Source of the DNA: Methylotuvimicrobium buryatense 5G
GTDB taxonomy: Bacteria > Pseudomonadota > Gammaproteobacteria > Methylococcales > Methylomonadaceae
DNA: 64,000 nucleotides
Direction: 5' to 3'
Assembly: GCF_000341735.1 (NCBI RefSeq)
Contig: NZ_KB455575.1
Coordinates: 1,631,072-1,695,071 of the forward strand
Shown here: positions 45,519-55,088 of the stretch, piece after piece
Layout: each line of letters starts with the position of its first letter
Numbering within the stretch: position 1 is the first letter of the stretch
Translations under genes and position numbers: made by a program
The notes under the pieces: generated by a model
What the model was told of the DNA's origin: nothing
The model's database searches: none
What the model saw: only the letters and a program-made list of their open reading frames with translations

Positions 45519-47882
45519 ATGAAAATGAATATGCCTGTTACCGATCGTGAAATCATGATGAAGCAGGGCACGATCCTGGTCACCAAAACCGACTTGAAAG
45601 GCTGCATCATCTATGCGAACGACGCCTTCGTCGAAATCAGCGGTTTCACCCGTGATGAACTCGTCGGCTCGAACCATAACATTGTTCGTCATCCCGACAT
45701 GCCCCCCGCTGCATTCAAAGATTTATGGGAAACGATCAAAGCAGGGCGCCCGTGGATCGGTTACATCAAAAACCGCACCAAAACTGGCGATTACTATTGG
45801 GTCGAAGCCAACGTCACGCCGTATTTCGAAAATAAACGGATTGCCGGCTATTTGTCGGTTCGCCAAGCTCCTTCTCGCGATCAAATCGATCATGCCGAAG
45901 AGCTTTATCAAAAAATCGCCGCGGATCGAGCCAGCATCAGACCGACCGGAATTGCGGCTAAACTAACTGCGGTCAAACAAGGCGCATTGTCTAAAAAAGC
46001 CGGCCTCGCCTTTTTGCTGCTGTTATTGCCGTCACTTCATGCCGGCTATCAAGCCATGATCGACGGCAACATTATCGCCCTTGCCGGCTATTCGCTATCG
46101 TCATTGTTGGGCTTGATATTAGGCATTCATACCTTCCGCTTGATGCTCGGCTCAATCGAGCAGTCGATCGTATTTTGCCATAATGCCGCGAGCGGTTTCT
46201 TCCGTAATAAGGTCGACATCGACCGCTTGGATCAAATCGGCGACCTCAATCGAGCACTCCAATCGATGCAAGTCAAACTGAATGCCGATTTGTCCGCGAC
46301 ACTCGAAGCCGGAGCCGTCACCGAGAGACTCAAGCAAGCGCTGGATCAAGTGACCGGCAATGTCATGATGGCCGATGCGGACTGCAACATCATCTATATG
46401 AATCATGCCGCGAAACGCCTATTCAAACGTAATGAAAACCACTTCCGACGAGATTTGCCCGACTTCAATGCCGACACATTGATCGGTTCGAATATCGATA
46501 GTTTTCATAAAAACCCGGCCCACCAACGCGGTTTGCTGGCAAAATTAACGCAAACCTACAAAGCCGAATTGATGATTGGCGGCCGCACAATGGTGGTCAT
46601 TGCAACACCGGTATTCGCCGGCGAAACACGGCTCGGCACGGTCGTCGAATGGATCGACCGCAGCGACGAAGTCAGCATTCAGCATGAAATCGCCGAAATC
46701 GTGCAACAGGTCAAGTCCGGCGAACTCGGCGGACGTGTGAATCTGGACGGCAAGGAAGGCTTCTTCGAAACCTTGAGCGAGGGTATCAATGAATTAACCG
46801 ACGTCATCGAACGCGCCTTCAGCGATGTCGCACGCGTCATGCAAAGCATGTCGACCGGCGATTTGACGCAACGCATCACGAACGATTATGAAGGCGTCTA
46901 TGCTCAATGTAAAAACGATATCAACGAAACGCTTGATAAGCTCAGCGAAATATTCGAACAAATCAGAAGCTCGGCCGACTTCATTAGCAATACCTCTCAA
47001 CAAATCGCGAGCGGCAACAACAACCTCTCGCAACGGGTAGAAACCCAGGCGGCCAGTCTCGAAGAAACCGCATCGAGCATGGAACAACTGACCGGCACCG
47101 TCAAAAACAATGCCGACAATGCGCAACAAGCCAATCTGGTTTCCAGTAATGCCCGGCAACTCGCGGAAAAAGGCGGGACCGTAGTCGCTTCAGCCGTCTC
47201 GGCAATGGCTGAAATCAACGACAGCAGCAATAAAATCGCCGAAATCATCGGCGTCATCGATGAAATCGCTTTTCAAACCAACCTGCTTGCCTTGAACGCT
47301 TCGGTCGAGGCTGCCAGGGCCGGCGAACAAGGACGCGGCTTTTCGGTCGTTGCCACCGAAGTGCGCAATCTAGCGCAAAGAAGTGCCGTCGCGGCAAAAG
47401 AAAGTAAAGAGTTGATTCAAAATAGCGTACAAAAAGTAAGAACCGGCACCGACTTTGTCAATGAAACCGGCTCCGCATTGCAAGAGATCGTGCAAGGCGT
47501 CAAAAAAGTCGGCGATATCGTTTCGGAAATCGCCGCCGCCAGCATGGAGCAATCTCAAGGCATCCTGCAAGTCAATCAAGCGGTTTCCGAAATGGACGAG
47601 ATCACACAACAAAATGCCGCACTAGCCGAACAGGCATCTGCCGCCAGCATGTCGATGACCGATCAAGCCACTCAGATGGCGAATTTATTGAGTTTTTTCA
47701 AGCTGGGGCAAAACATGGACAGATCTAAACAGACTTTCGAAACAATAACGGATAAACCGAAACCGGCAGTTGGAAAAACAACGGCATCAGCGCCGTCGAA
47801 ACAACATTCAACACAAGCAAAACCAACGGCGCCCACATTCAATACACCGATACAAGACGACGATGAATGGGAAGAATTTTAA
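45519..47882 (+). CDS. PAS-containing methyl-accepting chemotaxis protein
   Basis: The 787-aa receptor has an Aer-like PAS domain at about 20-125 ([22 protein letters not shown]), a membrane hairpin at about 160-207 with almost no periplasmic loop, a second PAS at about 265-380, a HAMP-like segment and the signalling domain with hairpin tip [21 protein letters not shown]. It probably senses an internal redox or energy cue; FAD binding is possible in the first PAS but not proven. The flexible tail ends EWEEF, which fits the CheR/CheB-tethering pentapeptide pattern (aromatic at positions 2 and 5). Confidence 0.93.
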   Translation: MKMNMPVTDREIMMKQGTILVTKTDLKGCIIYANDAFVEISGFTRDELVGSNHNIVRHPDMPPAAFKDLWETIKAGRPWIGYIKNRTKTGDYYWVEANVTPYFENKRIAGYLSVRQAPSRDQIDHAEELYQKIAADRASIRPTGIAAKLTAVKQGALSKKAGLAFLLLLLPSLHAGYQAMIDGNIIALAGYSLSSLLGLILGIHTFRLMLGSIEQSIVFCHNAASGFFRNKVDIDRLDQIGDLNRALQSMQVKLNADLSATLEAGAVTERLKQALDQVTGNVMMADADCNIIYMNHAAKRLFKRNENHFRRDLPDFNADTLIGSNIDSFHKNPAHQRGLLAKLTQTYKAELMIGGRTMVVIATPVFAGETRLGTVVEWIDRSDEVSIQHEIAEIVQQVKSGELGGRVNLDGKEGFFETLSEGINELTDVIERAFSDVARVMQSMSTGDLTQRITNDYEGVYAQCKNDINETLDKLSEIFEQIRSSADFISNTSQQIASGNNNLSQRVETQAASLEETASSMEQLTGTVKNNADNAQQANLVSSNARQLAEKGGTVVASAVSAMAEINDSSNKIAEIIGVIDEIAFQTNLLALNASVEAARAGEQGRGFSVVATEVRNLAQRSAVAAKESKELIQNSVQKVRTGTDFVNETGSALQEIVQGVKKVGDIVSEIAAASMEQSQGILQVNQAVSEMDEITQQNAALAEQASAASMSMTDQATQMANLLSFFKLGQNMDRSKQTFETITDKPKPAVGKTTASAPSKQHSTQAKPTAPTFNTPIQDDDEWEEF

Positions 47883-48015
47883 ACCTTAAACAGACCCTAT
47901 GACGGATCGATTCGAGTTTCGCGACGCGTATTGAATAGCGCTTTACCTAATCATTCCGACACACTCGGCGCGTGATGCATAAAACAGGAAGGTTTTCACA
48001 AAGGATCAACAAGTT

Positions 48016-48513
48016 ATGACGAACAACCAAACCATCGCGAAAAACACCCCCGCCTCCGAACAGTTTTTGACTTTTGAACTGGCCGGCGAAATGTATGGCG
48101 TTGAAATACTAAAAGTCCAAGAAATCAGGGGCTGGGAGCCGATACGCAAAATCCCTAAAACGCCTGGTTATATCAAAGGCGCGCTGAATCTTCGCGGCGC
48201 CATCGTCCCGATTCTCGACTTGCGCGAACGCTTCGATATCGCCACCGTAGACTATTCGCCGACGACCGTCGTCATCGTTATCAATGTCGCAACGGCCTCA
48301 GGACAAATGGTCATGGGGGTCGTCGCCGATGCTGTGTCCGACGTATTGGATATTCGTCATGACGACATCAAAAAAGCGCCCGACCTAGGCACTAACATCG
48401 ATACTCGTTACATGCGCGGGATGTATGTCGCCAAGCAAGGCATGATCATGCTGCTCGACGCCGATAAACTCCTGAATCCGGACGAACTCGATCAAATCGG
48501 TCATTTGTTATGA
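48016..48513 (+). CDS. cheW: Chemotaxis coupling protein CheW (second)
   Basis: The 165-aa CheW-fold protein has FLTFELAGEMYGVEILKVQEIRGWEPIRKIPKTPGYIKG and LNLRGAIVPILDLRERF. It is similar to the first CheW and may pair with a different receptor in the same array. The stop overlaps the next gene's ATG (ATGA at 48510-48513), which implies coupling with the STAS protein. Confidence 0.94.
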   Translation: MTNNQTIAKNTPASEQFLTFELAGEMYGVEILKVQEIRGWEPIRKIPKTPGYIKGALNLRGAIVPILDLRERFDIATVDYSPTTVVIVINVATASGQMVMGVVADAVSDVLDIRHDDIKKAPDLGTNIDTRYMRGMYVAKQGMIMLLDADKLLNPDELDQIGHLL

Positions 48514-48893
48514 GCGACATGTTTAAAAACGCCCCCCACATGGAAAATCCAGCCATGAACCATGACACAACCACGACCGATGCGGGGGATTTAACAATGG
48601 CCGAAGGTCCGATAATGCTGGACGCCGTGTTAAATATCCGTCACATCAACGAATTACACGAGTCTCTACTCAAGGCCTTCGAATCCCGTGACACACTGGA
48701 AGTCGATGCATCGGCGGTAACGGCCGTCGATACTGCAACCTTACAATTACTCACCGTGTTAAAACAGGAGGCTGTCAAATCGGGAAAACACGTCGTTTTC
48801 GACTTTCCATCGGATAAATTCATCGATAGCGCTCGCTTACTCGGCTTGGCCGAACTGCTCGAAATCGACCACCCCGCATCCGGTTTATTCTAA
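48510..48893 (+). CDS. STAS-domain protein
   Basis: This 127-aa protein has a variable N-terminal tail of about 35 residues and a STAS domain (MLDAVLNIRHINELHESLL, VDASAVTAVDTATLQLL, LLGLAELLEI). The phospho-serine position of anti-anti-sigma factors is replaced by Thr in VDTATLQ, as in MlaB-like STAS proteins. It is coupled to the second cheW upstream and precedes cheR by 2 bp. Its job in chemotaxis clusters is not known to me; it may modulate a switch partner. Confidence 0.88.
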   Translation: MSDMFKNAPHMENPAMNHDTTTTDAGDLTMAEGPIMLDAVLNIRHINELHESLLKAFESRDTLEVDASAVTAVDTATLQLLTVLKQEAVKSGKHVVFDFPSDKFIDSARLLGLAELLEIDHPASGLF

Positions 48894-48895
48894 AA

Positions 48896-49759
48896 ATGAG
48901 CGTGCCGCCGCGACAAGAGCCGTCCTCACTACAACAATTTCGAGAGTTCGAATACACTCGTGCGGACTTCGATCGCTTAAGAGCTTTGTCGAACAAGCAT
49001 TCCGGCATTTTAGTTCCGGACGACAAGTTCGACATGTTTTATTCACGCCTTACCAAGCGCATCAGAGCGCTGAGACTAAACAGTTTCAAGGAGTATTGCC
49101 AACTTCTGGAGGACGGTTCCACGCAGGAATTCACGAACTTCATCAACTCAATCACGACCAATCTGACCGCATTTTTCAGAGAAAACCATCATTTCGACTA
49201 TTTAAAAAAAACCGTCATCCCGGAATTGATCAAAAAAAATCAAACTTCTCGGCAAATTAGAGCCTGGTCGGCAGGTTGTTCGACCGGCGAGGAAGCGTAT
49301 TCGATAGCAATGACGCTGCTGGAAAATTTGCCTGCCGGCTGGACCGCCAAGATTCTGGCAACAGACATCGACACCCAAGTATTGGATATCGCGGCCAACG
49401 GCGTATATGAATTGAACCGGATCAACGGTATACCCGAGGAACATCTGAAACGTTGGTTCAAAAAAGGCACCGGCTCGCAAATCAACAAAGTCAAAGTCAA
49501 ACCGGAACTGCGGCAAATGATTACATTCAAGCAACTAAATCTGATGCAGGATTGGCCGATTAAAATCCCTTTCGACTTTATTTTTTGCCGTAACGTTTTT
49601 ATTTATTTCGACCGGGAAACCAAAAAAACATTGGCCGCGAAATATTCGAACTTATTAACTATCGACTCCTGTCTGTTCATCGGTCATTCGGAATCGTTGC
49701 AACAAGTTGCCGATCAATTCGAATTAATCGGTAACACAATTTATCGCAAGGTCGGATGA
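48896..49759 (+). CDS. cheR: Chemoreceptor methyltransferase CheR
   Basis: CheR transfers methyl groups from S-adenosylmethionine to receptor glutamates. The 287-aa protein has the N-terminal helical domain (TRADFDRLRALSNKHSGI) and the SAM site AWSAGCSTGEEAYSIAM, then ATDIDTQVLDIA and FDFIFCRNVFIYFD. It overlaps cheD by 4 nt (ATGA at 49756). It likely docks on the EWEEF tail of the PAS receptor. Confidence 0.95.
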   Translation: MSVPPRQEPSSLQQFREFEYTRADFDRLRALSNKHSGILVPDDKFDMFYSRLTKRIRALRLNSFKEYCQLLEDGSTQEFTNFINSITTNLTAFFRENHHFDYLKKTVIPELIKKNQTSRQIRAWSAGCSTGEEAYSIAMTLLENLPAGWTAKILATDIDTQVLDIAANGVYELNRINGIPEEHLKRWFKKGTGSQINKVKVKPELRQMITFKQLNLMQDWPIKIPFDFIFCRNVFIYFDRETKKTLAAKYSNLLTIDSCLFIGHSESLQQVADQFELIGNTIYRKVG

Positions 49760-50394
49760 CGATGTCTAACGAGATCAAACCGCCTGCCCTGCCCGGTTTC
49801 GCATCAATCAATCGTTATTGGGACCGTGAAAACGACATCATCGCGGCAAAACTGCTTCCCGGCGAATATTATGTAACCAACGAGAACGAAATGATTACAA
49901 CCGTACTCGGTTCCTGCATCGCTGCTTGTATTCGGGATAGCGTCCTCGGTATCGGCGGAATGAATCATTTCATGCTGCCGGAAACCTCGACCGAACAAGC
50001 GAAAAACGCAGGTTATTCGCTGCTCGGTAGCGCAACACGTTATGGCAACTACGCGATGGAGCATCTGATCAACACGATACTAGCCTCCGGCGGCAAACGT
50101 AAAAACCTCGAAGTCAAAGTTTTCGGCGGTGGAAAAATCATCCCGAGCTTGAGCGATGTCGGATTGCGCAACATCGGTTTCGTGCTCGATTATATCGATA
50201 CCGAAGCATTGAACTTATTGGCTCAGGATCTAGGCGATATTTATCCGCGCAAAGTCAACTTTTATCCGAAAACAGGGAAAGTCCGCATGAAAAAAATCAA
50301 AAATCTACACAACGATACGATCGCGTTACGCGAAAACAATTACCGAAGCCAAATTAAAAATGCCGCAGTCGAAGGCGAAATCGAGTTGTTTTAG
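49756..50394 (+). CDS. cheD: Chemoreceptor glutamine deamidase CheD
   Basis: CheD converts receptor Gln to Glu ahead of methylation. The 212-aa protein has catalytic Cys54 in TTVLGSCIAACIRD and His71 in GMNHFMLPE, then KVFGGGKI and the KTGKVRMKKI signature. It is overlapped by cheR and followed 10 bp later by cheB. The C-terminus EGEIELF matches the endings of the GGDEF protein (DDIELF) and second chemoreceptor (EGDIELF). Confidence 0.95.
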   Translation: MTMSNEIKPPALPGFASINRYWDRENDIIAAKLLPGEYYVTNENEMITTVLGSCIAACIRDSVLGIGGMNHFMLPETSTEQAKNAGYSLLGSATRYGNYAMEHLINTILASGGKRKNLEVKVFGGGKIIPSLSDVGLRNIGFVLDYIDTEALNLLAQDLGDIYPRKVNFYPKTGKVRMKKIKNLHNDTIALRENNYRSQIKNAAVEGEIELF

Positions 50395-50404
50395 GAAACA
50401 AGGC

Positions 50405-51445
50405 ATGAAAAAAATACGATTATTGATAATCGACGACTCGGCTTTGATCAGAGCGCTGTTGACCGAAATATTCAACAGCTCGCCCAATATCGAAGTGGTT
50501 GGAACCGCCGCGGACCCTTACATAGCCCGTGAAAAAATCAAGCAACTCGACCCCGATGTCTTGACGCTGGATATTGAAATGCCGCGCATGGATGGCTTAA
50601 CCTTTTTGCGCAACTTGATGCGTCTTCGGCCCATGCCGGTCGTAATGATTTCCACATTGACCGAACAGGGTGCCGACGTCACGCTTGAAGCATTGAAACT
50701 CGGCGCAGTCGATTTCGTCGCAAAACCCAAACTGGATCTGGCGCACACGCTGAAAGAATACACCGAAGAAATGATCGGCAAAGTCACCATGGCAGCCGGC
50801 GCGCGAATCCAGGATAATACTCCCGTTTCCATACCGGTTAAACCCGGAGTTATCAACCGAAACCGTAAAGGCACTCCACAAAAACCGCTCATTGCACTCG
50901 GCGCATCCACCGGCGGCACCGAAGCAATCAAACGGATAGCCGGTATTCTTCCTGCAAACACCCCGCCCATTGTCATTTCGCAGCATTTGCCTGCAGCGTT
51001 TAGCGCCTCGTTTGCCAGACATGTCGACGAGGTATCGGCAATGACGGTGATGTTGGCACAAACGGGGTTGAAAATTGAGCCCGGGCATATTTATATTGCA
51101 CCGGGCGATAGGCATTTAAAGATTACTCGGGAGCACAAGGCTTATTTCTGCCAACTCGATGACTCCAAGCCAGTCAACCGACACAAACCTTCGGTGGACG
51201 TGATGTTTCATTCGGTTGCGGAACAAGTCGGCGATCAGGCCATCGGCGTCATGCTAACCGGCATGGGTGTCGATGGCGCGGCCGGCATGAAGGCCATGCA
51301 CGAGGCAGGCGCTTTCAACATCGTACAAGACGAAGCCAGCAGCGTCGTTTGGGGTATGCCCGGCGAAGCTTATAAAATCGGAGCCGCCGATATCGTTCTG
51401 CCGATCGATCAAGTCGCGGAACAAATTGTGGCTTTAATCCAATAG
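50405..51445 (+). CDS. cheB: Chemotaxis methylesterase/receiver CheB
   Basis: This receiver-controlled esterase or glutaminase acts on receptors. The REC domain has DD at 10-11, phospho-Asp56 (TLDIEMPRMDGL) and K (VAKPKLD). The esterase domain has the Ser in GASTGGTEAI, His in SQHLPAAFS and Asp in GMGVDGAAGM, a complete catalytic triad. The ATG at 50405 (MKKIRLLIIDDS) was chosen; upstream in-frame TTG at 50360 lies inside cheD and is not credible. Confidence 0.95.
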   Translation: MKKIRLLIIDDSALIRALLTEIFNSSPNIEVVGTAADPYIAREKIKQLDPDVLTLDIEMPRMDGLTFLRNLMRLRPMPVVMISTLTEQGADVTLEALKLGAVDFVAKPKLDLAHTLKEYTEEMIGKVTMAAGARIQDNTPVSIPVKPGVINRNRKGTPQKPLIALGASTGGTEAIKRIAGILPANTPPIVISQHLPAAFSASFARHVDEVSAMTVMLAQTGLKIEPGHIYIAPGDRHLKITREHKAYFCQLDDSKPVNRHKPSVDVMFHSVAEQVGDQAIGVMLTGMGVDGAAGMKAMHEAGAFNIVQDEASSVVWGMPGEAYKIGAADIVLPIDQVAEQIVALIQ

Positions 51446-51455
51446 GAGATAATCA

Positions 51456-52661
51456 ATGGATAATTTGCTGAAAAAACCCGCCCTACCTATCGTATTGGCC
51501 ATCGTCGCGGGAATTTCGCCGGCTTTATTTGCCGTAACGACTCTGTATTGGATATTCCTGCCCATCCTATCAATCGGTTGGTTATTAACGATATATGGGG
51601 GCAAATCCTCGGCGAAGCCCACGGAATCGAATTCGCCCAAGTTAGACAAAATCGAGACCGATCGATTACTCGAACGTTATATCAACGATCTACAAGCCTG
51701 CGCCGCGCAAGAACTCAATACCTTTAACGAAGAATTGCAACAAGTCAAATCGGTCGTATCGGACGCGGTCGTGACTATGTCCGACAGCTTCAATGGCATG
51801 CACACACTTGCCTCTCGGCAAAATGAAACTATGCTATCGCTGATCAATAACCTGGGCGAATCAAACGATAAACAAGAATCGGGCACCTTGAGCTTTAAGC
51901 AATTCGCCAAGGAAACCGATATCGTACTAACCGATTTTATCAACCATATTCTCGCGGTCAGTAAACAAAGCATCGAAATGGTCAATGTCGTCAACGATGT
52001 CGAATCGCACATGGAAATCATCAGCAAATTATTGGCCGATGTTCAGGGTATCGCCGACCAAACCAATCTATTAGCGCTGAACGCCGCGATCGAGGCGGCA
52101 AGAGCCGGAGAAGCCGGACGCGGTTTCGCGGTAGTCGCCGACGAAGTGCGTAAACTATCTAAAAACTCGGATAAATTCAGCGAGGAAATCAAAACCGTCG
52201 TTAGCGATTCGAAAACCAATATCGGTCAAGCCAAGCGCATGATCGAGACGATGGCATCGAAAGACATGACAACAACGATCCATTCGAAAGCTCATATCGA
52301 TGAAATGATGACTGAAATTGCCAAACTCAATACCTTGATCGATCGAAAAGTCAAAGATGTTTCAGAGCTAACCCAACAAATAGAAAACAATGTCAACCAT
52401 GCGGTCAGAGCCCTTCAATTTGAAGACATGACAAGGCAACTGATCGAATACATGCAAGCCAATACACAGCATTTTCAAGCCTTGATCGATGAAATGCGCA
52501 TCGGTTTTGAAATATTGACGTCGAGCGATCAAGAAAACGTCGCCAATGAGCTGACTCACGGCATCAAGCGCCTCAACGATATGAAGCAACAATGGCGCAC
52601 AAAAACCCATAAGGCCGTTATGCAAGGTTCAATGAATGAAGGCGATATCGAATTATTTTAA
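51456..52661 (+). CDS. Short chemoreceptor with membrane hairpin and no periplasmic domain
   Basis: The 401-aa receptor-type protein has two close transmembrane helices (about 9-27 and 29-48), no periplasmic sensor, and a cytosolic signalling region with tip [39 protein letters not shown]-terminal helical part follows ([23 protein letters not shown]). The sensing part may be another protein, for example the ODP-like protein encoded downstream. It begins 10 bp after cheB and ends EGDIELF like CheD. Confidence 0.92.
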   Translation: MDNLLKKPALPIVLAIVAGISPALFAVTTLYWIFLPILSIGWLLTIYGGKSSAKPTESNSPKLDKIETDRLLERYINDLQACAAQELNTFNEELQQVKSVVSDAVVTMSDSFNGMHTLASRQNETMLSLINNLGESNDKQESGTLSFKQFAKETDIVLTDFINHILAVSKQSIEMVNVVNDVESHMEIISKLLADVQGIADQTNLLALNAAIEAARAGEAGRGFAVVADEVRKLSKNSDKFSEEIKTVVSDSKTNIGQAKRMIETMASKDMTTTIHSKAHIDEMMTEIAKLNTLIDRKVKDVSELTQQIENNVNHAVRALQFEDMTRQLIEYMQANTQHFQALIDEMRIGFEILTSSDQENVANELTHGIKRLNDMKQQWRTKTHKAVMQGSMNEGDIELF

Positions 52662-52711
52662 CCGAAAGCACTCATTCAAGTTTTAACGATGCTCATATAG
52701 GAAGCAAGCAA

Positions 52712-53020
52712 ATGGCATTAGAAATCATTCATCATCCGGAAAAAAAAGAATTGACCGTCCGCATTTCAGGACGCTTCGATTTCAGCGTTCATCAAGACTT
52801 TAGAAAAGCAACCGAATGGGATCGAGATACCGTCAAAACCATCAATGTGGATTTAAAGAATACCGAATACATGGATAGCTCCGCATTAGGCATGCTATTG
52901 ATATTGAGAGATAAGATGAATAACGCCCCATCAGCTATTCGCTTACTGAATGCCAAACCGGAAGTCAAAAAAATTTTGGAAATTGCCAATTTTCAAAAAT
53001 TGTTTACATTGGTTCCGTGA
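52712..53020 (+). CDS. STAS-domain anti-sigma factor antagonist-like protein
   Basis: The 102-aa single STAS domain has the serine of SpoIIAA/RsbV-type proteins in the pattern NTEYMDSSALGMLLILRDK, so a cognate kinase can phosphorylate it. The candidate kinase is the RsbW-like ATPase encoded at 53386, with a MITE between them. It would form a partner-switch module within the chemosensory island. Confidence 0.92.
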   Translation: MALEIIHHPEKKELTVRISGRFDFSVHQDFRKATEWDRDTVKTINVDLKNTEYMDSSALGMLLILRDKMNNAPSAIRLLNAKPEVKKILEIANFQKLFTLVP

Positions 53021-53066
53021 AAGCGCTTGATTTGAAAATGAAGTTCATTAAGTATTTCAAAGCGAT

Positions 53067-53226
53067 TATACCCATCGTAGATCAAAATTCGGCACAGGGG
53101 TGTCCGCCAAAGGACGCCGTGAATACGTCCATGTAGGCTCTATGCCAGCTCCATGCTGGCAAAGCCTTTGTCGGACACCCCGGCGCCTCCTCGGGAACTG
53201 CCGAAATTTGAAGTGCGAAAGATATA
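53067..53226 (+). repeat. MITE-like repeat, TATACC family, copy 5
   Basis: This 160-bp copy has TATACCCATCG at the left and CGAAAGATATA at the right. It lies between the STAS gene and the RsbW-like gene and fills most of that gap; 53227-53385 shows no other feature. Confidence 0.87.
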
Positions 53227-53385
53227 CCTAAATATTCCCGCTAACCTTTTTGTGCGAACGACAGTTCTATACAAACACATAACAAGTTTTCGGATTAACT
53301 GCTTATTCTTCATGATCTTCATGGTGAAATGCTTTGTCTAGGTTTGTAGCCGTTGCAACGCCTCAATAAATTGGACGATTCTTAA

Positions 53386-54345
53386 ATGCCGCGCAATAAT
53401 CCTGTACCGGTTTCCGTATCCGCGAGAATTCTAATTGCATCTCCGAACCAAACTTTTACCGAAACCCTAAAAAAAAATTTAGTTAATCAAGGATACCTTG
53501 TCTCTATCGCATGCGAGCATAAAGAAGCCCTTAGTCTCATTGCTGCACAAGACCTCGATCTCATCGTCACCGCACCATTGCTAGACTATCGCTCTGGTAA
53601 TATCGACGACGAGCCGAGTATTTCGACATTAGCACCGAACATCTCACAAGCAATTTTCATCGTCGAACCGGCCGGCTCGAAAGCGATGCTGAGTCGTTGT
53701 CTAAAAAATCCTAACCAAGCAACTGACATCCTGTTGTTCGATCCCGAATTTATTGAAAATCAAATAGCCCGACTGCTCCGCCATCGGCTCAAGCAAGCAA
53801 CGAAATCGCCTACCGAACTACGCGCTTGCCAATGGGCTATCGCAATGCAGTTTAATATTGAAGGATTACGCCTGATGAATCCGATTCCGGCTATTATTGA
53901 CGAATTGACAGAGCTGCATGGATTACACGGTCCGCGAGAAATGATCTTCACAATTGTCAGCGAATTATTTACCAATGCACTGGACCATGGGCTGCTCCGA
54001 ATGGATTCCCTGCAAAAACAAACGCCCGAAGACTTTTTACATTTCTATGAGCTTCGCCAGGAACGATTGAACAGCGCCATGTCCGGCAAGATAGAAATAG
54101 CGATCGACTATCTTCCTAAGTCGGACGGCGGCCAATTCATCGTTGACGTCCAAGATAGCGGTGAAGGATTCAATATTGACGACATTTTTTCCGATCTCGA
54201 TAACAACCAAAGTTTTTTCGGCCGGGGTATTCAATTAGTCACGCAATTGTGCAGCACCATCGAATATAACCCTTGCGGCAATCGAGTCAAAGCAGTATAT
54301 GATTGGTATCACAAACAAAAAGACCAGGATAACTTGTGTTCTTGA
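53386..54345 (+). CDS. Receiver-like plus RsbW-type HATPase protein
   Basis: The 319-aa cytosolic protein has two parts. Residues 12-135 resemble a receiver without a clear phospho-acceptor site (ILIASPNQTFTETLKKNL, DLIVTAPLLDYR). The C-terminal 165 residues form a GHKL ATPase of the RsbW/SpoIIAB type with N box ELFTNALDHGLLRM, G1 QDSGEGFN and G2 FFGRGIQLV. By family it phosphorylates a STAS antagonist on Ser. The adjacent STAS protein is the obvious substrate. The target it releases is unknown; no sigma factor is encoded nearby. Confidence 0.85.
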   Translation: MPRNNPVPVSVSARILIASPNQTFTETLKKNLVNQGYLVSIACEHKEALSLIAAQDLDLIVTAPLLDYRSGNIDDEPSISTLAPNISQAIFIVEPAGSKAMLSRCLKNPNQATDILLFDPEFIENQIARLLRHRLKQATKSPTELRACQWAIAMQFNIEGLRLMNPIPAIIDELTELHGLHGPREMIFTIVSELFTNALDHGLLRMDSLQKQTPEDFLHFYELRQERLNSAMSGKIEIAIDYLPKSDGGQFIVDVQDSGEGFNIDDIFSDLDNNQSFFGRGIQLVTQLCSTIEYNPCGNRVKAVYDWYHKQKDQDNLCS

Positions 54346-54442
54346 TTATTCAATATATTGCCGGTAAAACATAGAATGCGCGACCGTTGAAAAACAAAAC
54401 CGATTTTTTTTATTTCCAACACCATCACTCAGTTCAAGCGCC

Positions 54443-55063
54443 ATGACCGACAAAACGCACCAAACCAAATCCCAATTCGTTGCCGTTGCATCCATTGCCG
54501 CGGAGTTGAGCGCTGTGATGGAAGTTGCCAAAGAAATCTCGCTGGCCGCCGCAAACGCCAAGGCCATCGCCTTCCGAGCCGGAGAAAAAGCCAGAGGATT
54601 TCAGCCAATCACCGATTTCATCAACGAATTGGCCAAGGAAACGATAACATTGGTCAATGCCATCAACGAACACGCCTTATTGCTTTACCGTTTGACCGTC
54701 AATGAATATCGGACTTCGACCGCATTCGACAAATTCCAAGCCGCGACAAAAATGGCGGAAGGCGCGCAGTATCAATCCTCACTGCAAACTTCGACCGAAG
54801 CTGTCGAACAAAGAATGCTGGAGTGCCGAAAACAATTCAGGCGGCATGTCGGACAATTGCTCGATCAATTACAAGAAGTCATGCATCCGGCCCGAGCCGC
54901 GCGCGTCATTGCCGCCAATTCCCGAATAGAAGCGTCGCAAGCGGGGGAATACCTTCTTAGCTTACAGGCGGTTGCCGAAAGCGTCGATCGCGCCGCGCAA
55001 ATCATTCACAATAACGTACAACGTTGCCGCAGTGCTTTGAATGTCATTAATATTAACGAATAA
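54443..55063 (+). CDS. Soluble helical protein with two chemoreceptor-tip-like segments
   Basis: The 206-aa all-helical protein has no membrane segment. Residues about 30-66 (ISLAAANAKAIAFRAGEKAR followed by GFQPITDFINELA) match the chemoreceptor hairpin tip in the order N-A-x-x-A-x-x-A-G-E-x-x-R-G-F. Residues about 149-177 (RVIAANSRIEASQAGEYLL then SLQAVAESV) look like a second, more worn copy. It may be a duplicated, receptor-derived piece that binds CheW or CheA and changes array packing. I know no named family for it. It precedes the ODP-like gene by 25 bp. Confidence 0.75.
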   Translation: MTDKTHQTKSQFVAVASIAAELSAVMEVAKEISLAAANAKAIAFRAGEKARGFQPITDFINELAKETITLVNAINEHALLLYRLTVNEYRTSTAFDKFQAATKMAEGAQYQSSLQTSTEAVEQRMLECRKQFRRHVGQLLDQLQEVMHPARAARVIAANSRIEASQAGEYLLSLQAVAESVDRAAQIIHNNVQRCRSALNVININE

Positions 55064-55088
55064 CCGTAAAAAATAAGGCGAAAAAACC

